64,000 nucleotides of DNA from Phycisphaerales bacterium (GTDB lineage: Bacteria; Planctomycetota; Phycisphaerae; Phycisphaerales; UBA1924). The translations under genes were made by a program, and so were the position numbers. This document shows positions 1 through 8,894 of this stretch, piece after piece; position 1 is the first letter of the stretch; every line of letters begins with the position of its first letter. Below the pieces are notes generated by a model, which saw only the letters and a list, made by a program, of their open reading frames with translations, searched no databases and was not told where the DNA came from. The stretch spans positions 56,501 to 120,500 of the forward strand of contig JACMLW010000152.1 in assembly GCA_014379385.1 (NCBI GenBank). The letters run 5' to 3'.

Positions 1-1007
1 CGCTCAACCCGCGGCAGCACCTCGCGCACCACGAAGTCCGCGTACGCATCGCCCCCCGGCGCGTGCCCTTCGTACACCTCGATCGGCACGTACTCCGCGA
101 TCCGCCCCTTCCCAGCATGCGGGATCCCCACCACGATCAGCGGCTCGATCGTCCCCGCCGCCATCAGCGCCGCCGCCGTCTCATCCACCTTCCACTCGCC
201 GGGCACGCCCGGCATCTGCTCGAACAGGTTCTGCCCGTCCTGCAGGTAGAGCACCGGATACCGGCGCTCGGCGTTCGCCGCGTCGTCGTATCCAGGCGGC
301 AGCCAGATGAGACAGTCCCGCACCATCGCGCCGTTGCTCGCCCCGCCGCCGGTCACGTCCACCCGCACAATCGACCCCGCGCTCACCTTCACCTCGCGGT
401 ATTCATTGAGCCGCAGCGCCGCGGGCTCGCTCGCGCTCGGCGAGAAGTCCTTCCACCCCTCCACCGTCAGCTCGATGACCGGCTTCTCCCCCTCCTTGAG
501 CTTCGAGACATCCACCAGCGGCAGCATCCGGTTCTCGATATCGCTGTAGTCCGCCTTCGTCTCCACGGCCTCCCACGAGCCCCGCGCGAACTTGAAGGCG
601 ATCCGCGAATCGAGCGCCGGCTTTTCCCACACGATCTGCCATCGCATGTCCGAGCGCTGGCTGAGCTGCATCTTTCCATCCGCCGGGTTCCACCCGTTGT
701 GGCTCGAGGCCATCACGATCGGCGAAGCGCCGGTCGATTTCTTCGACTTGTCCTCCACCACAACAATGAACCCTTGCGCCAGCGACTCGGGCTGGACGCC
801 CGCCGCCTCAGCCGGGGGCTGCCCCGTTGCTTTCGGTGTTGTCGCATCGTGCGACGAAGCATCGATCCGCATCAGTTGCGTATGCATCGCCGCGGCAGAG
901 GGCTTCCCGCGTTCGCGATCCACCGCCCACACCCACAGCACCCCGATCACCACGATGGGCATCGCCAGCCACATCGCGAGCACGACTTTGTTCATGCGCA
1001 GCGCCAT
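1..1007 (-). CDS. Putative esterase (EsD/enterochelin-esterase type), 3' end outside window
   Basis: Reading leftward from an ATG at 1007 the frame stays open to base 1, so the C-terminal part, probably including catalytic residues, is missing. The 335 visible residues start with a hydrophobic anchor (about 7-26, MNKVVLAMWLAMPIVVIGVL), then a linker, then a region around residue 100 with SSHNGWNPADGKMQL, which resembles the glycogen-binding/E-set fold that often precedes these esterases. The stretch WLPPGYDD followed by RYPVLYLQDGQNLFEQ and LIVVGIPHAGKGRIAEY is typical of the alpha/beta-hydrolase esterase D family. The likely role is hydrolysis of a carboxyl or sugar ester outside the cytoplasmic membrane; the substrate cannot be told. 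An in-frame ATG at 995 is an alternative start. Confidence 0.75.
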   Translation of the reverse strand, partial: MALRMNKVVLAMWLAMPIVVIGVLWVWAVDRERGKPSAAAMHTQLMRIDASSHDATTPKATGQPPAEAAGVQPESLAQGFIVVVEDKSKKSTGASPIVMASSHNGWNPADGKMQLSQRSDMRWQIVWEKPALDSRIAFKFARGSWEAVETKADYSDIENRMLPLVDVSKLKEGEKPVIELTVEGWKDFSPSASEPAALRLNEYREVKVSAGSIVRVDVTGGGASNGAMVRDCLIWLPPGYDDAANAERRYPVLYLQDGQNLFEQMPGVPGEWKVDETAAALMAAGTIEPLIVVGIPHAGKGRIAEYVPIEVYEGHAPGGDAYADFVVREVLPRVE

Positions 1008-1117
1008 ACGCGCAGCATAGCGGAGCGGCCAAGCCGCTTTGTTCCGCCATTTCATTCGAGCCTCGTGCATGCCGCGCAACGGACCCCGGCCGCGGCGCTC
1101 TTTCCGCGCCGCCTGCC

Positions 1118-1750
1118 TTATCGCGCCGCGCCGAAGTTCTTGGCGACCTCGGACCAGTTGACGACGTTCCACCACGCGGTGATGTAATCCGGTCGTTTGT
1201 TCTGGTATTTCAGGTAGTACGCGTGCTCCCAAACGTCGATTCCCAGGACCGGCGTTCCCCCGCACCCGGCCACGCCCTCGCCCATCAGCGGGCTGTCCTG
1301 GTTGGCGGTCGAGCAGATCACAAGTTTTCCACCGTTCACACACAGCCAGGCCCAGCCGGAGCCAAACCGCCCGGTACCGGCGGCCGCGAACTTCTCCTTG
1401 AACCCGTCGAACGATCCAAACGCTTGGTCGATCGCGGACGCCAACTCGCCCGACGGCTTTCCGCCCCCACCCTGTCCAGCAGCAGCCATCAACTTCCAGA
1501 ACATGGAGTGGTTGGCGTGCCCGCCTGCGTTATTCCGCACCGGACCCCGCTTGTCGTCAGGCAACTCGCTCAGCCGCGGCAGCAGCTGCTCCACCGGCAG
1601 GTCGGTCCACTTGGTTCCCTCCAGCGCCTTGTTCGCGTTGGTGACATAGGCGTTGTGGTGCTTTCCATGGTGGATCTCCATGGTCTGGCTATCGATGTGG
1701 GGCTCCAGGGCGCTTGGGGCGTATGGGAGCGGGGGGAGCGTGTACGGCAT
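1118..1750 (-). CDS. sodA: Superoxide dismutase, Mn type
   Basis: A 210-residue cytoplasmic superoxide dismutase that converts superoxide to oxygen and hydrogen peroxide. The start [20 protein letters not shown] is the family N-terminus, and an AGGA ribosome site lies about 9 bases before the ATG at 1750; the open frame further upstream is not conserved. Metal ligands are visible as His27 (MEIHHGKHH), His81 ([10 protein letters not shown]), Asp172 and His176 (DVWEHAYYL). Gly76-Gly77 and Gln151 (TANQDSP) favour manganese over iron. Family length is about 200, so the protein is complete. A GC hairpin at 1092-1112 follows the stop but lacks a T run. Confidence 0.95.
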   Translation of the reverse strand: MPYTLPPLPYAPSALEPHIDSQTMEIHHGKHHNAYVTNANKALEGTKWTDLPVEQLLPRLSELPDDKRGPVRNNAGGHANHSMFWKLMAAAGQGGGGKPSGELASAIDQAFGSFDGFKEKFAAAGTGRFGSGWAWLCVNGGKLVICSTANQDSPLMGEGVAGCGGTPVLGIDVWEHAYYLKYQNKRPDYITAWWNVVNWSEVAKNFGAAR

Positions 1751-1929
1751 GGATGAATCCTCGGCAGAGTGTCTTACAGAATGGATTGGCAGTAAAACGG
1801 GGAGAGAGCGAGGGAGGAGGTGGTGGGTGGGAGAACCACCTGCCTGCCGGTGATCGTCCCTTGAAAATCTGGGACGCCACAACTAAGCGTACCGGGTCTG
1901 AGATTGAATCATGCTGGGTGTGATCCCGT

Positions 1930-2140
1930 TTTTCCGGGTTGCCCGATGGTACGGTCCGATGTATCTTGGTGACTCTCCGGTGCGTCACCTACCACAATAG
2001 GTGGGCGGGGGAGATAGGCGATTCAGGGTGCGTGTAGAGCCCTGACGAGCGAGCCGGAGGCTCCCGAGGCCCGCCTGTCAAAATAGGGGCTTAACCGGTC
2101 CGCCTCAGGTTGCGGGGCGGCTGCGGGGTTAGGCACGTGC
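1930..2140. other. Structured intergenic region, unassigned
   Basis: Part of the 671-base gap between sodA and the sigma factor (1751-2421). Several short inverted repeats lie close together: GGTGAC/GTCACC around 1971-1992, GAGCC/GGCTC at 2051-2063, and a nested hairpin with outer arms 2089-2096 and 2127-2134 and inner arms CCGCC/GGCGG at 2100-2104 and 2116-2120. No tRNA-like, SRP, RNase P or tmRNA signature was recognised. It could be a small RNA or part of a long leader for the downstream sigma gene. The fold is read by eye only. Confidence 0.3.
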
Positions 2141-2210
2141 GATTGGGTGTTCGGGAGCCGCCCGTGTTGTCTGCTCTGGGTGCTATCTAAAAAGCGGAAC
2201 ATTTCAGGCG

Positions 2211-2336
2211 TTTCGGCGTATACCCAGTATTCGCGATTCTTCGGTATACTTACAGTTCTGTTTGGATCGTGAAAGGTGCAACGATAGGGTGTTTCGATGA
2301 GAATCCAATCAAAACCCGATCGTTAAAATACCGAAG
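2211..2336. promoter_or_regulatory. Candidate control elements with TTCGGTATAC motifs upstream of the sigma gene
   Basis: The 200 bases before the sigma gene are much more AT-rich than the surroundings. They contain TTCGGCGTATAC at 2212-2223, TTCGGTATAC at 2240-2249 and the reverse-oriented ATACCGAAG at 2328-2336. GTATACT within the second copy could serve as a -10 box. The same 10-mer, also beside an inverted CCGAA partner, occurs upstream of the gene at 60660. Whether these are promoter or operator elements is inference. Confidence 0.25.
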
Positions 2337-2421
2337 GCTATCTGCGGTTTCGTTGCTCTAGCGGCCCATCGCCGTCAGCCGGATTGTTGGTAGCATCCTC
2401 TCCACGAAAGAGATTCCAGGA

Positions 2422-3522
2422 ATGAGCCAGATAATGACCATGCCACCTTCACCACTCGAGCAGCATCGCCGGCGCACGCGGGTGCAGCTGTCGGCGGGCC
2501 CGGAGAAGGCCGTGGAATCCGCAGTAGGGGCGGGGGCCCCTCGGCGCGTGAAGCGCGCGCTCAGCCGTGAGGACGAGAAGCTTCTCGCCTCCATTCTATC
2601 CGCCGAGCAGGATTTCATCGACAGCCCGGCCTTCCGCGAAGAGAAGGCCGAGACGGCCATCTACGACGAGGCGCCGGACATCCAGAAGCCCGATACCAGT
2701 TGGTATCACCCGGTGATGGACGATCTGTCGCCCGGCAAGAGCCGGACCGTCAAGAGCGCCCAGCAGGTCATCCTGACGGGCGCCGAGGAGAAGGTCCTGT
2801 TCCACCAGTTCAACTACGCGCGTTTCCGCGTGTGGAAGCTCCAGCAGGATGTCTGGGCCTCGCCCTCCAAGCAGCCCACCGCCGAGCAGGCGGAGGACAT
2901 CCTGCGCTGGTACCGCAAGAGCGAGGTCATCCGCGAGCAGATCGCCGAGACCAACCTCGCGCTGGTGCTCGCGATGGCCAAGCGCACCCGCATGAGCGAG
3001 GTGGACTTCGCCGACCTGGTCTCCGAGGGCAACATGGCCCTCCTCCGCGCCGTCGATAAGTTCGATGCGGGTCGCGGCTACAAGTTCAGCACGTACGCCT
3101 GCCGCGCCATCCTCAAGGCGTTCAGCCGGCAGGGCATGAAGCTGAGCAAGTACCGCCAGCGGTTCCCGACGGACTTTGATCCGAAGCTGGAGAAGTCCAA
3201 CTTCCTGGAGACCAAGCGGGCCTCGTTCGAGAAGGAAGCGGCCGAGGAGGTCAAGCGGATCGTGCTTGACAACAAGGCCGACCTGACCGATGTCGAGCGC
3301 ACCGTGATCGAGCACCGCTTCGGTCTCGAGGCGGGCGAGATCGAGAAGCCCATGACGCTCGAGCAGGTGGGCCAGATTATCGGCGTGACCAAGGAGCGCG
3401 TCCGCCAGATCCAGAATAAGGCCATGGAGAAGATCCGCATTGCCCTGGAGGCCGGCTTCCTGGGCACCCGCCAGGAAGACGAGGACGGTCAGGCCCCCAC
3501 GGACCTCCCCAGCCTCAACTGA
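2422..3522 (+). CDS. Sigma-70-family RNA polymerase sigma factor
   Basis: A 366-residue sigma factor. The first 110 residues are basic then acidic and not recognised. Region 2 spans about 174-240 and shows DLVSEGNMALLRAVDKFD and GYKFSTYACRAI. Region 4 spans about 289-345 with the helix-turn-helix GVTKERVRQIQNKAMEKIR. After STYACRAI the usual WWIRQAI-type segment that reads the -10 box is replaced by LKAFSRQGMKLSKYRQ, so promoter specificity may differ from the housekeeping factor. Regions 1.1 and 3 are not clearly present. The gene stands alone, after a long AT-rich leader and before a hairpin terminator. It is probably an alternative sigma factor of the planctomycete type; its regulon is unknown. 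Confidence 0.85.
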   Translation: MSQIMTMPPSPLEQHRRRTRVQLSAGPEKAVESAVGAGAPRRVKRALSREDEKLLASILSAEQDFIDSPAFREEKAETAIYDEAPDIQKPDTSWYHPVMDDLSPGKSRTVKSAQQVILTGAEEKVLFHQFNYARFRVWKLQQDVWASPSKQPTAEQAEDILRWYRKSEVIREQIAETNLALVLAMAKRTRMSEVDFADLVSEGNMALLRAVDKFDAGRGYKFSTYACRAILKAFSRQGMKLSKYRQRFPTDFDPKLEKSNFLETKRASFEKEAAEEVKRIVLDNKADLTDVERTVIEHRFGLEAGEIEKPMTLEQVGQIIGVTKERVRQIQNKAMEKIRIALEAGFLGTRQEDEDGQAPTDLPSLN

Positions 3523-3562
3523 TGCGAGGCACGCAGCGTTTCAACTCAATCAAGTAACAAAG

Positions 3563-3590
3563 AAGGCCCGGTCACGCGACCAGGCCTTTT
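3563..3590 (+). terminator. Rho-independent terminator of the sigma gene
   Basis: Arms GGCCcGGTC (3565-3573) and GACCaGGCC (3578-3586) pair with one C-A mismatch around a 4-base loop and are followed by TTTT at 3587-3590. Confidence 0.8.
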
Positions 3591-3629
3591 CATTGCGCTA
3601 CACCATCCTGACAGGCGTGCTGTTTCTCG

Positions 3630-4996
3630 TCAGCACCCGTTGCTCGCGCCCTCGAACCACGCTGCTAGAAACGCCGTGATGTCCGCCGCCGTTGTCGTGC
3701 CCGAGCCGTCATAATCGGCGCTATTGATGCCCTGCGAGAGATCGGCGAACCAGACGCTCAAGAACGACGTGATGTCGCGCCGCCGTCACCGTTGAAATCC
3801 GCCGGGCACGGGGCGGCGTCCGGAGTGAGGTGCTCGATCAGGGCTCCATAGAATCCTGTCGAGTCCATCTGCGAGCCGACCGCCCACACATCGCACGGGC
3901 CCGCCGCGGCGAGCGACCGGACCGAATCAACCTGTCCTTGTGGCGGCGGAGGGTTCGGAACCTCGGTCCAGCTCGTTCCGTCCAATGGAAAAATCGAAGT
4001 GACCGGCCCGGACGTTGCCGCGTAGATGCTGTTGCGCGACGTCCCCACCAGTGCGATAACAGCGTTGCCACTCCCGCCGGGGATCGGGGGCGTCTCCCAC
4101 GAACTGCCGTTCCAGCGGTACAGCAGAGGGTCCGTGTAGTTGATGGCTCCCGCCACCCACACCTCGTCGGAGTCGATGGCGAGCACCTCGTGGAACTGGC
4201 TCTGCGGGATGGTCAGCGCCGGATGGCTCACGACGCTCCACGAGTTCCCATCCCAGCGCTGGATGAATCCAAGGAACGGGCCCGCGATGGCCCGTGAAGT
4301 GCCGACCACCCAGACGTCGTTCGAGGCGGAGGCCGAGACCGCATCAAAGCGGTGCGTCCGGTTCGCGGCGATCGGCGTCGGGACATCCTCCCAGCCCGAG
4401 CCGTCCCAGTGAAGAGCCAAGGCGACCGACGAGGTCACCGCGTCGCCAAACCCGTCGGCCTGGCCAACGACCCACACATCGTCGTGCGAGATCACCTCGG
4501 CCGCGTATGCGAATCCGCTGCGCGGCGAATACGGATACTCGGTCTGGGGGCGGAGCGAGGGTGTCTCAACTGATGCCCACCCCCCGTTGCGCCACACGGC
4601 GATAAGCGGAAGATAGTTTGGTGGAATCTCGGGTCGTCACATACCCGACAAGCCACGCATCGGACCCGGTCGCCGCTGCCATCTCGGCGTCCATGAAGAC
4701 TGGCTCGATTCCCAAGCCCCCAAGAGGCGGCGGCGTAACGCTGCTCCAAACTGATCCGTCGTATCGATAGAGGAGCGGGGTAAATGCCCCGAATCCCTGG
4801 GGTAATACCTGCCCACGGCAAACGCCGCGGAACCACTGGCACCCACGGCGGACAGCATGCGCCCCGCGGCGCCTTGCCCTGGGCTGGCGACGCTGGCCAA
4901 TGAGCCGCAGACGTCGCCTCCAACCGGTTGCGCCGCCGCGTGCGAGCCGAGGAACGCGCCGGAAAGTACCACCGACGCTAATGCCTGATATCTCAT
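3630..4996 (-). pseudogene. Secreted repeat protein with dockerin-like tail, broken by three frameshifts
   Basis: The ATG at 4996 follows a strong GGAGGAGG site and encodes a signal peptide (MRYQALASVVLSGAFLGSHA). The frame shifts near 4810, again near 4620, and again near 3785; joining the pieces gives about 450 residues. The body holds repeats of about 50-60 residues built on DVWVVG followed by RW.G.SW (for example NDVWVVGTS, DEVWVAGAI, CDVWAVGSQ), suggesting a beta-propeller. After the third shift the frame reads GDITSFLSVWFADL and ADITAFLAAWFEGASNGC, a duplicated dockerin-like tail that ends at 3630. Either the gene is decaying or the assembly has indels here. The same tail type occurs on the intact protein at 50408-51535. 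Confidence 0.7.
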
Positions 4997-5373
4997 TGTC
5001 CTCCTCCGTTGTTGAGCCGGTGATCACCCAGCCCGAGTCCCGCGGCACGTCTCGGCCAGACCTCTGGCCAGGCGGCGGACCACGTGACTGTTCCGCCCTC
5101 GAACCCCAAGTCGCGGCCGTCCGTCCTGTAACCGCCCCCGTTGGAAGATGCCAATGCAACTGGCGTGCCCCGCGCTTGTGGGCTGCGGCGCTCACCCGCA
5201 CAGGGCCACTCTTAAATTGGCGGGGCTGTTGGAACAACTCCCTACCGGTGAAGCCGAGTCGCGCAGCCCATGAGCGCTCAATGCTCTGTCGGCAACCGGT
5301 TTCCGGGCCCGTGCGAATGGGCCGGGCTTTCGCACCGGCCAGTTCTCGTATACGATCCAATAAGGGGAATTTC
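4997..5373. other. Divergent intergenic region
   Basis: This 377-base gap separates the broken secreted-protein gene (leftward) from the PilT-like gene (rightward). Apart from the GGAGGAGG site for the leftward gene and AAGGGG for the rightward gene, nothing clear is seen. TATACG near 5350 could be a -10 box for the rightward gene. Confidence 0.4.
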
Positions 5374-6678
5374 TTGATCAGCCCATCGCCGAAGGGCGCG
5401 GCGGCCGTCGCCGAGCCGTCAACCAAGCCGTCCGTCAAACTGGGTGTCAATGGTGCCGCGACCAACACGTCGGGCGCCAACAGGCCGCCCGCCAACGCGG
5501 CGCCCGAGAAGGAAGCCAAGTCCATGAACCGGACCGCTGAGCACCAAGCCGAGCAGTACGCGCCGCACGTCACGCTCGACCCGGACCAGAAGCACGACCC
5601 GCACGCGACGCGCTTCGGCAAGTTCCTTCAGGCCGCCATCAAATTCGAGGCCTCGGACCTCATCATCAAGTCTGGCCAGCAGCCCAAGATCCGCCTGCGC
5701 GGGGCGCTCAAGCCGCTCGACACGCCCGCCGTCACCGGCGACGAGTTCATGTCGATCGCCCAGCACATCCTCTCCGAGGAGCAGTGGAAGGATCTCCACC
5801 GCCTCGGCTCGGTTGACTTCGCGTACGACTACGACGACCACAACCGCTTCCGTGTGAACCTTTTCCAGGCGCGCGGCAAGCTCTCTGTTGCTTGCCGCCT
5901 CATCACCAGCAAGATTCGCCGGTTCGAGGAGCTCTACCTCCCCTCGATCATGGCGGAGATCGCGATGCAGCCCCAGGGCATCGTGCTGCTCTGCGGCGTC
6001 ACCGGCTCGGGCAAGTCAACGACGATCGCCGCGATGCTCGACTATGTGAACGAGCGCAAGTCCGTCCACATCGTGACGATCGAGGACCCGATCGAGTACA
6101 TCTTCACGGACAAGAAGGCGACGATTAACCAGCGCGAGATCGGTATCGACGTGCTGGACTTCAAGATCGCGCTGCGCGCCCTGGTGCGCGAGAACCCCGA
6201 CGTTGTGCTCGTCGGCGAGATGCGCGACTCCGAAACCTTCGAGGCCGCGCTGCACGCGGCAGAGACGGGTCACCTGGTCTTCGGGACGATCCACTCCAGC
6301 TCGACTACGCAGACGTTCAGCCGCATCTACGACCTTTTCGCGCACGAGGAGCGGGATCAGGTCCGCAAGATCCTCGCGTACCAGATGCGGGCCTTCGTAT
6401 ACCAGAAGCTCCTGCCGACGCTCCACGAGAAGATCCACCGCATCCCGGCGCTCGAGATCCTCATCAACAACGGCGTGGCCCGCAAGTACATCCTCGAAGG
6501 GCGCGAGGGCGAGCTCCGCGAGTACCTCATGAGCGTCGAGGCCACCCAGCAGGGCATGATCGACTTCAACGGATCGCTCGTGAAACTCGTCGAGGACGAG
6601 TACATCCACATGCGCGTCGCGATGGAAGCGACCCCTAACCCCGACGAGTTGATGATGCGCCTCAAGAAGCTAGGCTAA
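5374..6678 (+). CDS. PilT-like twitching/secretion ATPase
   Basis: A hexameric ATPase of the PilT group, which in type IV pili powers retraction from the cytoplasmic face of the membrane. The TTG at 5374 is chosen because AAGGGG precedes it by 7 bases and the codons after it already have the high third-position GC of a coding region; the ATG at 5524 (residue 51) is the conservative alternative. Residues 2-50 are an Ala/Pro-rich extension. The core shows Walker A GVTGSGKST (208-216), the Asp box TIEDPIEY, Walker B DVVLVGEMRD (276-285) and HAAETGHLVFGTIHS. IPALEILINN (358-367) corresponds to the PilT AIRNLIRE-region neighbour. The catalytic motifs are all intact, unlike its partner at 6965. Confidence 0.9.
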   Translation: MISPSPKGAAAVAEPSTKPSVKLGVNGAATNTSGANRPPANAAPEKEAKSMNRTAEHQAEQYAPHVTLDPDQKHDPHATRFGKFLQAAIKFEASDLIIKSGQQPKIRLRGALKPLDTPAVTGDEFMSIAQHILSEEQWKDLHRLGSVDFAYDYDDHNRFRVNLFQARGKLSVACRLITSKIRRFEELYLPSIMAEIAMQPQGIVLLCGVTGSGKSTTIAAMLDYVNERKSVHIVTIEDPIEYIFTDKKATINQREIGIDVLDFKIALRALVRENPDVVLVGEMRDSETFEAALHAAETGHLVFGTIHSSSTTQTFSRIYDLFAHEERDQVRKILAYQMRAFVYQKLLPTLHEKIHRIPALEILINNGVARKYILEGREGELREYLMSVEATQQGMIDFNGSLVKLVEDEYIHMRVAMEATPNPDELMMRLKKLG

Positions 6679-6964
6679 GTGGGCGTGGCCCCGTGCCGGC
6701 CGCGCTTCCGGGAGCAACCGCGAGGCTGCCGGCGCACGAATACACGAGGGGTCGGCGAGGTTTCGCCGGCCCCTTTGCAGTTGCCGGACAGGGCGGCCGG
6801 ACAGGGGGGTGGGGAGGCGGGCGCCGAGCCGGTGTTCTTTGGAAAGCCGGGCCGGTTGGCCGCGAGCGCGTAAACTTGGTACGTTCCTCGCCTTGTATCG
6901 AGGCGAAGGCGTGAGTGGGGGGGTGGGGGCTGGGCCGCCGGGCGGCCGCGGGAACTGCATTCCG

Positions 6965-8788
6965 ATGACACCTAGCTTTATGAACCTGGGCCTTCTGAAC
7001 GTGGGCTCGTTGAACCTGGGCCTTTCCGGCGCGCTGGGCAGCCCCGACCTCTCGGGTACATCGCTCGTGATTGGTCTCCAGGGGTACTCACTGGTTGCCT
7101 TCTGGAAGCCCCTGATCCTGCTCCTGTTCTTCGTGCCCTGGGCGTGGGTCATCACCAAGATCTACGACAAGCACGCCGGGCGCTTCTTTCTCCCGCGACG
7201 GATGTGGAACCTCATCCACCTCAGCGCCGGCACGGCCGCGATCGCCGTGTGCTTGCTCATGCCGATCAAGGGCGAAGCCGCCTTCTGGGTCGGCCTGCTC
7301 GCGATGATCGCGATCCTCGCGGCGGACATCGTGGCCTACGCGGTGGTCGCAAACAAGGACGACCGCGTCCCCGAGAACTTCCACATCGGTTTCAAGATGG
7401 ACTCGCTCACCGAGAAGCGCGAGGCCAAAGCTGCGGCCAAGCAACAGTCCAAGGCCACGCTGCTCATCCGGACGCCGGACAAGCAGATCGTCAAGGTGCC
7501 CGAGCCCGAGACCCCGGAGTTCGAGCTCCGACTATTCGCGGAGACGATTTACAGCAAGGCGATGGCCGGCCGTTCCTCGCAGGTTGACATCGCTCCCGCG
7601 GGCACGGGCACCGGGGCCGAGGCGCCCTACAGCGTTTCCTCGCAAGTCGATGGCGTGCGAGTCCCCGCCGAGACCATCCCCGCGTCGCAGGCCGTGCGGG
7701 TCATGGATTTCTGGAAGGTCACGGCCGGCCTGGACGTGGCCGACCGCCGCAAAAAGCAGCAGGGCAACTGCACCATCGAGCACGACGGCGTGAAGCACGT
7801 GGTGCGGGTGACGAGCCAGGGCGTGCCGGGCGGCGTGCGCATGACGCTGCTCTTTGACCCGGAGCAGGCCGTACGCCGCAAGCCCGTGCAGCTCGGGCTC
7901 CTCGAGGCGCAAGCCACCGAGATGCAGGCGATCATCGCCGACGGCAAGGGCCTTGTGCTGCTCGGGGCCGGTGCCGACCAGGGCCGCACCACCACCATGT
8001 ATTCGGTGGTGCAGATGCACGACGCCTACACCAGCAACGTGCAGACGATCGAGATGGACCCGCAGTGGGCCATCGACGGCGTGCGCGCCAACAAGTTCGA
8101 TGCCGACAAGGAGGGCGCCGAGTACTCCACGACCGTCCGATCGGTCCTGCGCCGAGATCCCCAGGTCGTGTTCGTCGCCGAGATCCCGGACCAGGCGACC
8201 GCCAAGGAGATCGCCAAGGCCGACCTGTCGCGCGCCCGCGTCTTCGTTTCCACCCGCGCCGACAACGCCGTCGCGGCGATCGAGGGATGGGTCAAGGCGG
8301 TTGGCGACGCCAAGATGTCCTCGAACAACCTGCGCGGCGTGGTGGCCCAGCGCCTGCTCCGCAAGCTCTGCGCCAACTGCAAGGTCGGTTACCCCGCGAC
8401 GCCGGACATGCTGAAGAAAATGGGCGTGAGCGGTGACAAGGCGGTGACACTGTTCAAGAAGGGCGGGCAGGTCCTCATCAAGAACAAGCCCGAGGTCTGC
8501 CCCGTCTGCCAGGGCGGCGGGTACATCGGTCAAGAGGCCGTGTTCGAGGTCTATCAGATCGGCGAAGAGGAGCGGGCTCAGATCGAGACCGGCAACATGA
8601 CCGGTCTGCGGGCCTCGCTCAAGAAGCGTCAACTCCCCACTATTCAGCAGGCCGCCATCCGCAAGGCGGTCGACGGCATCACCAGCGTCGAGGAAGTGAC
8701 GAGGATCACCGCGGTCGGGCCGGCCCCGGCGGCGGTCCCCGGTCAACCGGGCGCCCCCAGGGCGAGCGTGGCGCCCGCGGGAAGCTAA
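6965..8788 (+). CDS. Membrane-anchored GspE/PilB-like ATPase with degenerate nucleotide site
   Basis: 607 residues from an ATG at 6965. Hydrophobic segments at about 42-64, 84-101 and 106-129 replace the usual soluble N-terminal domain of PilB/GspE. The C-terminal half aligns by eye with the type II/IV secretion ATPase core, including the tetracysteine site CANC (469-472) and CPVC (512-515). The Walker A is GAGADQGRT (334-342), with Arg341 in place of the essential Lys. Walker B reads VVFVAEIPD (401-409) instead of the usual MVGEIRD. ATP hydrolysis is therefore doubtful. It follows the intact PilT-like gene by 286 bases and is followed by a CvpA-like membrane gene, suggesting one apparatus. 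An ATG at 6980 is an alternative start. Confidence 0.8.
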   Translation: MTPSFMNLGLLNVGSLNLGLSGALGSPDLSGTSLVIGLQGYSLVAFWKPLILLLFFVPWAWVITKIYDKHAGRFFLPRRMWNLIHLSAGTAAIAVCLLMPIKGEAAFWVGLLAMIAILAADIVAYAVVANKDDRVPENFHIGFKMDSLTEKREAKAAAKQQSKATLLIRTPDKQIVKVPEPETPEFELRLFAETIYSKAMAGRSSQVDIAPAGTGTGAEAPYSVSSQVDGVRVPAETIPASQAVRVMDFWKVTAGLDVADRRKKQQGNCTIEHDGVKHVVRVTSQGVPGGVRMTLLFDPEQAVRRKPVQLGLLEAQATEMQAIIADGKGLVLLGAGADQGRTTTMYSVVQMHDAYTSNVQTIEMDPQWAIDGVRANKFDADKEGAEYSTTVRSVLRRDPQVVFVAEIPDQATAKEIAKADLSRARVFVSTRADNAVAAIEGWVKAVGDAKMSSNNLRGVVAQRLLRKLCANCKVGYPATPDMLKKMGVSGDKAVTLFKKGGQVLIKNKPEVCPVCQGGGYIGQEAVFEVYQIGEEERAQIETGNMTGLRASLKKRQLPTIQQAAIRKAVDGITSVEEVTRITAVGPAPAAVPGQPGAPRASVAPAGS

Positions 8789-8894
8789 GTTCCGGGAATG
8801 CACCGCGCGAGGTTGGGGCGGTACAAGTTTAGGGCGACGGCAGGCAGAAACAGGCACGATCAACCGGCGCTTGGCGCCGTCCGAGAGGGCACGA

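Noticed and set aside
1751..2421. tmRNA, SRP RNA or RNase P RNA
   Set aside because: None of the conserved core sequences of these RNAs could be found on either strand.
4900..5373. N-terminal extension of the PilT-like protein
   Set aside because: Overlaps the divergent signal-peptide region and lacks coding character; TTG 5374 has a ribosome site.
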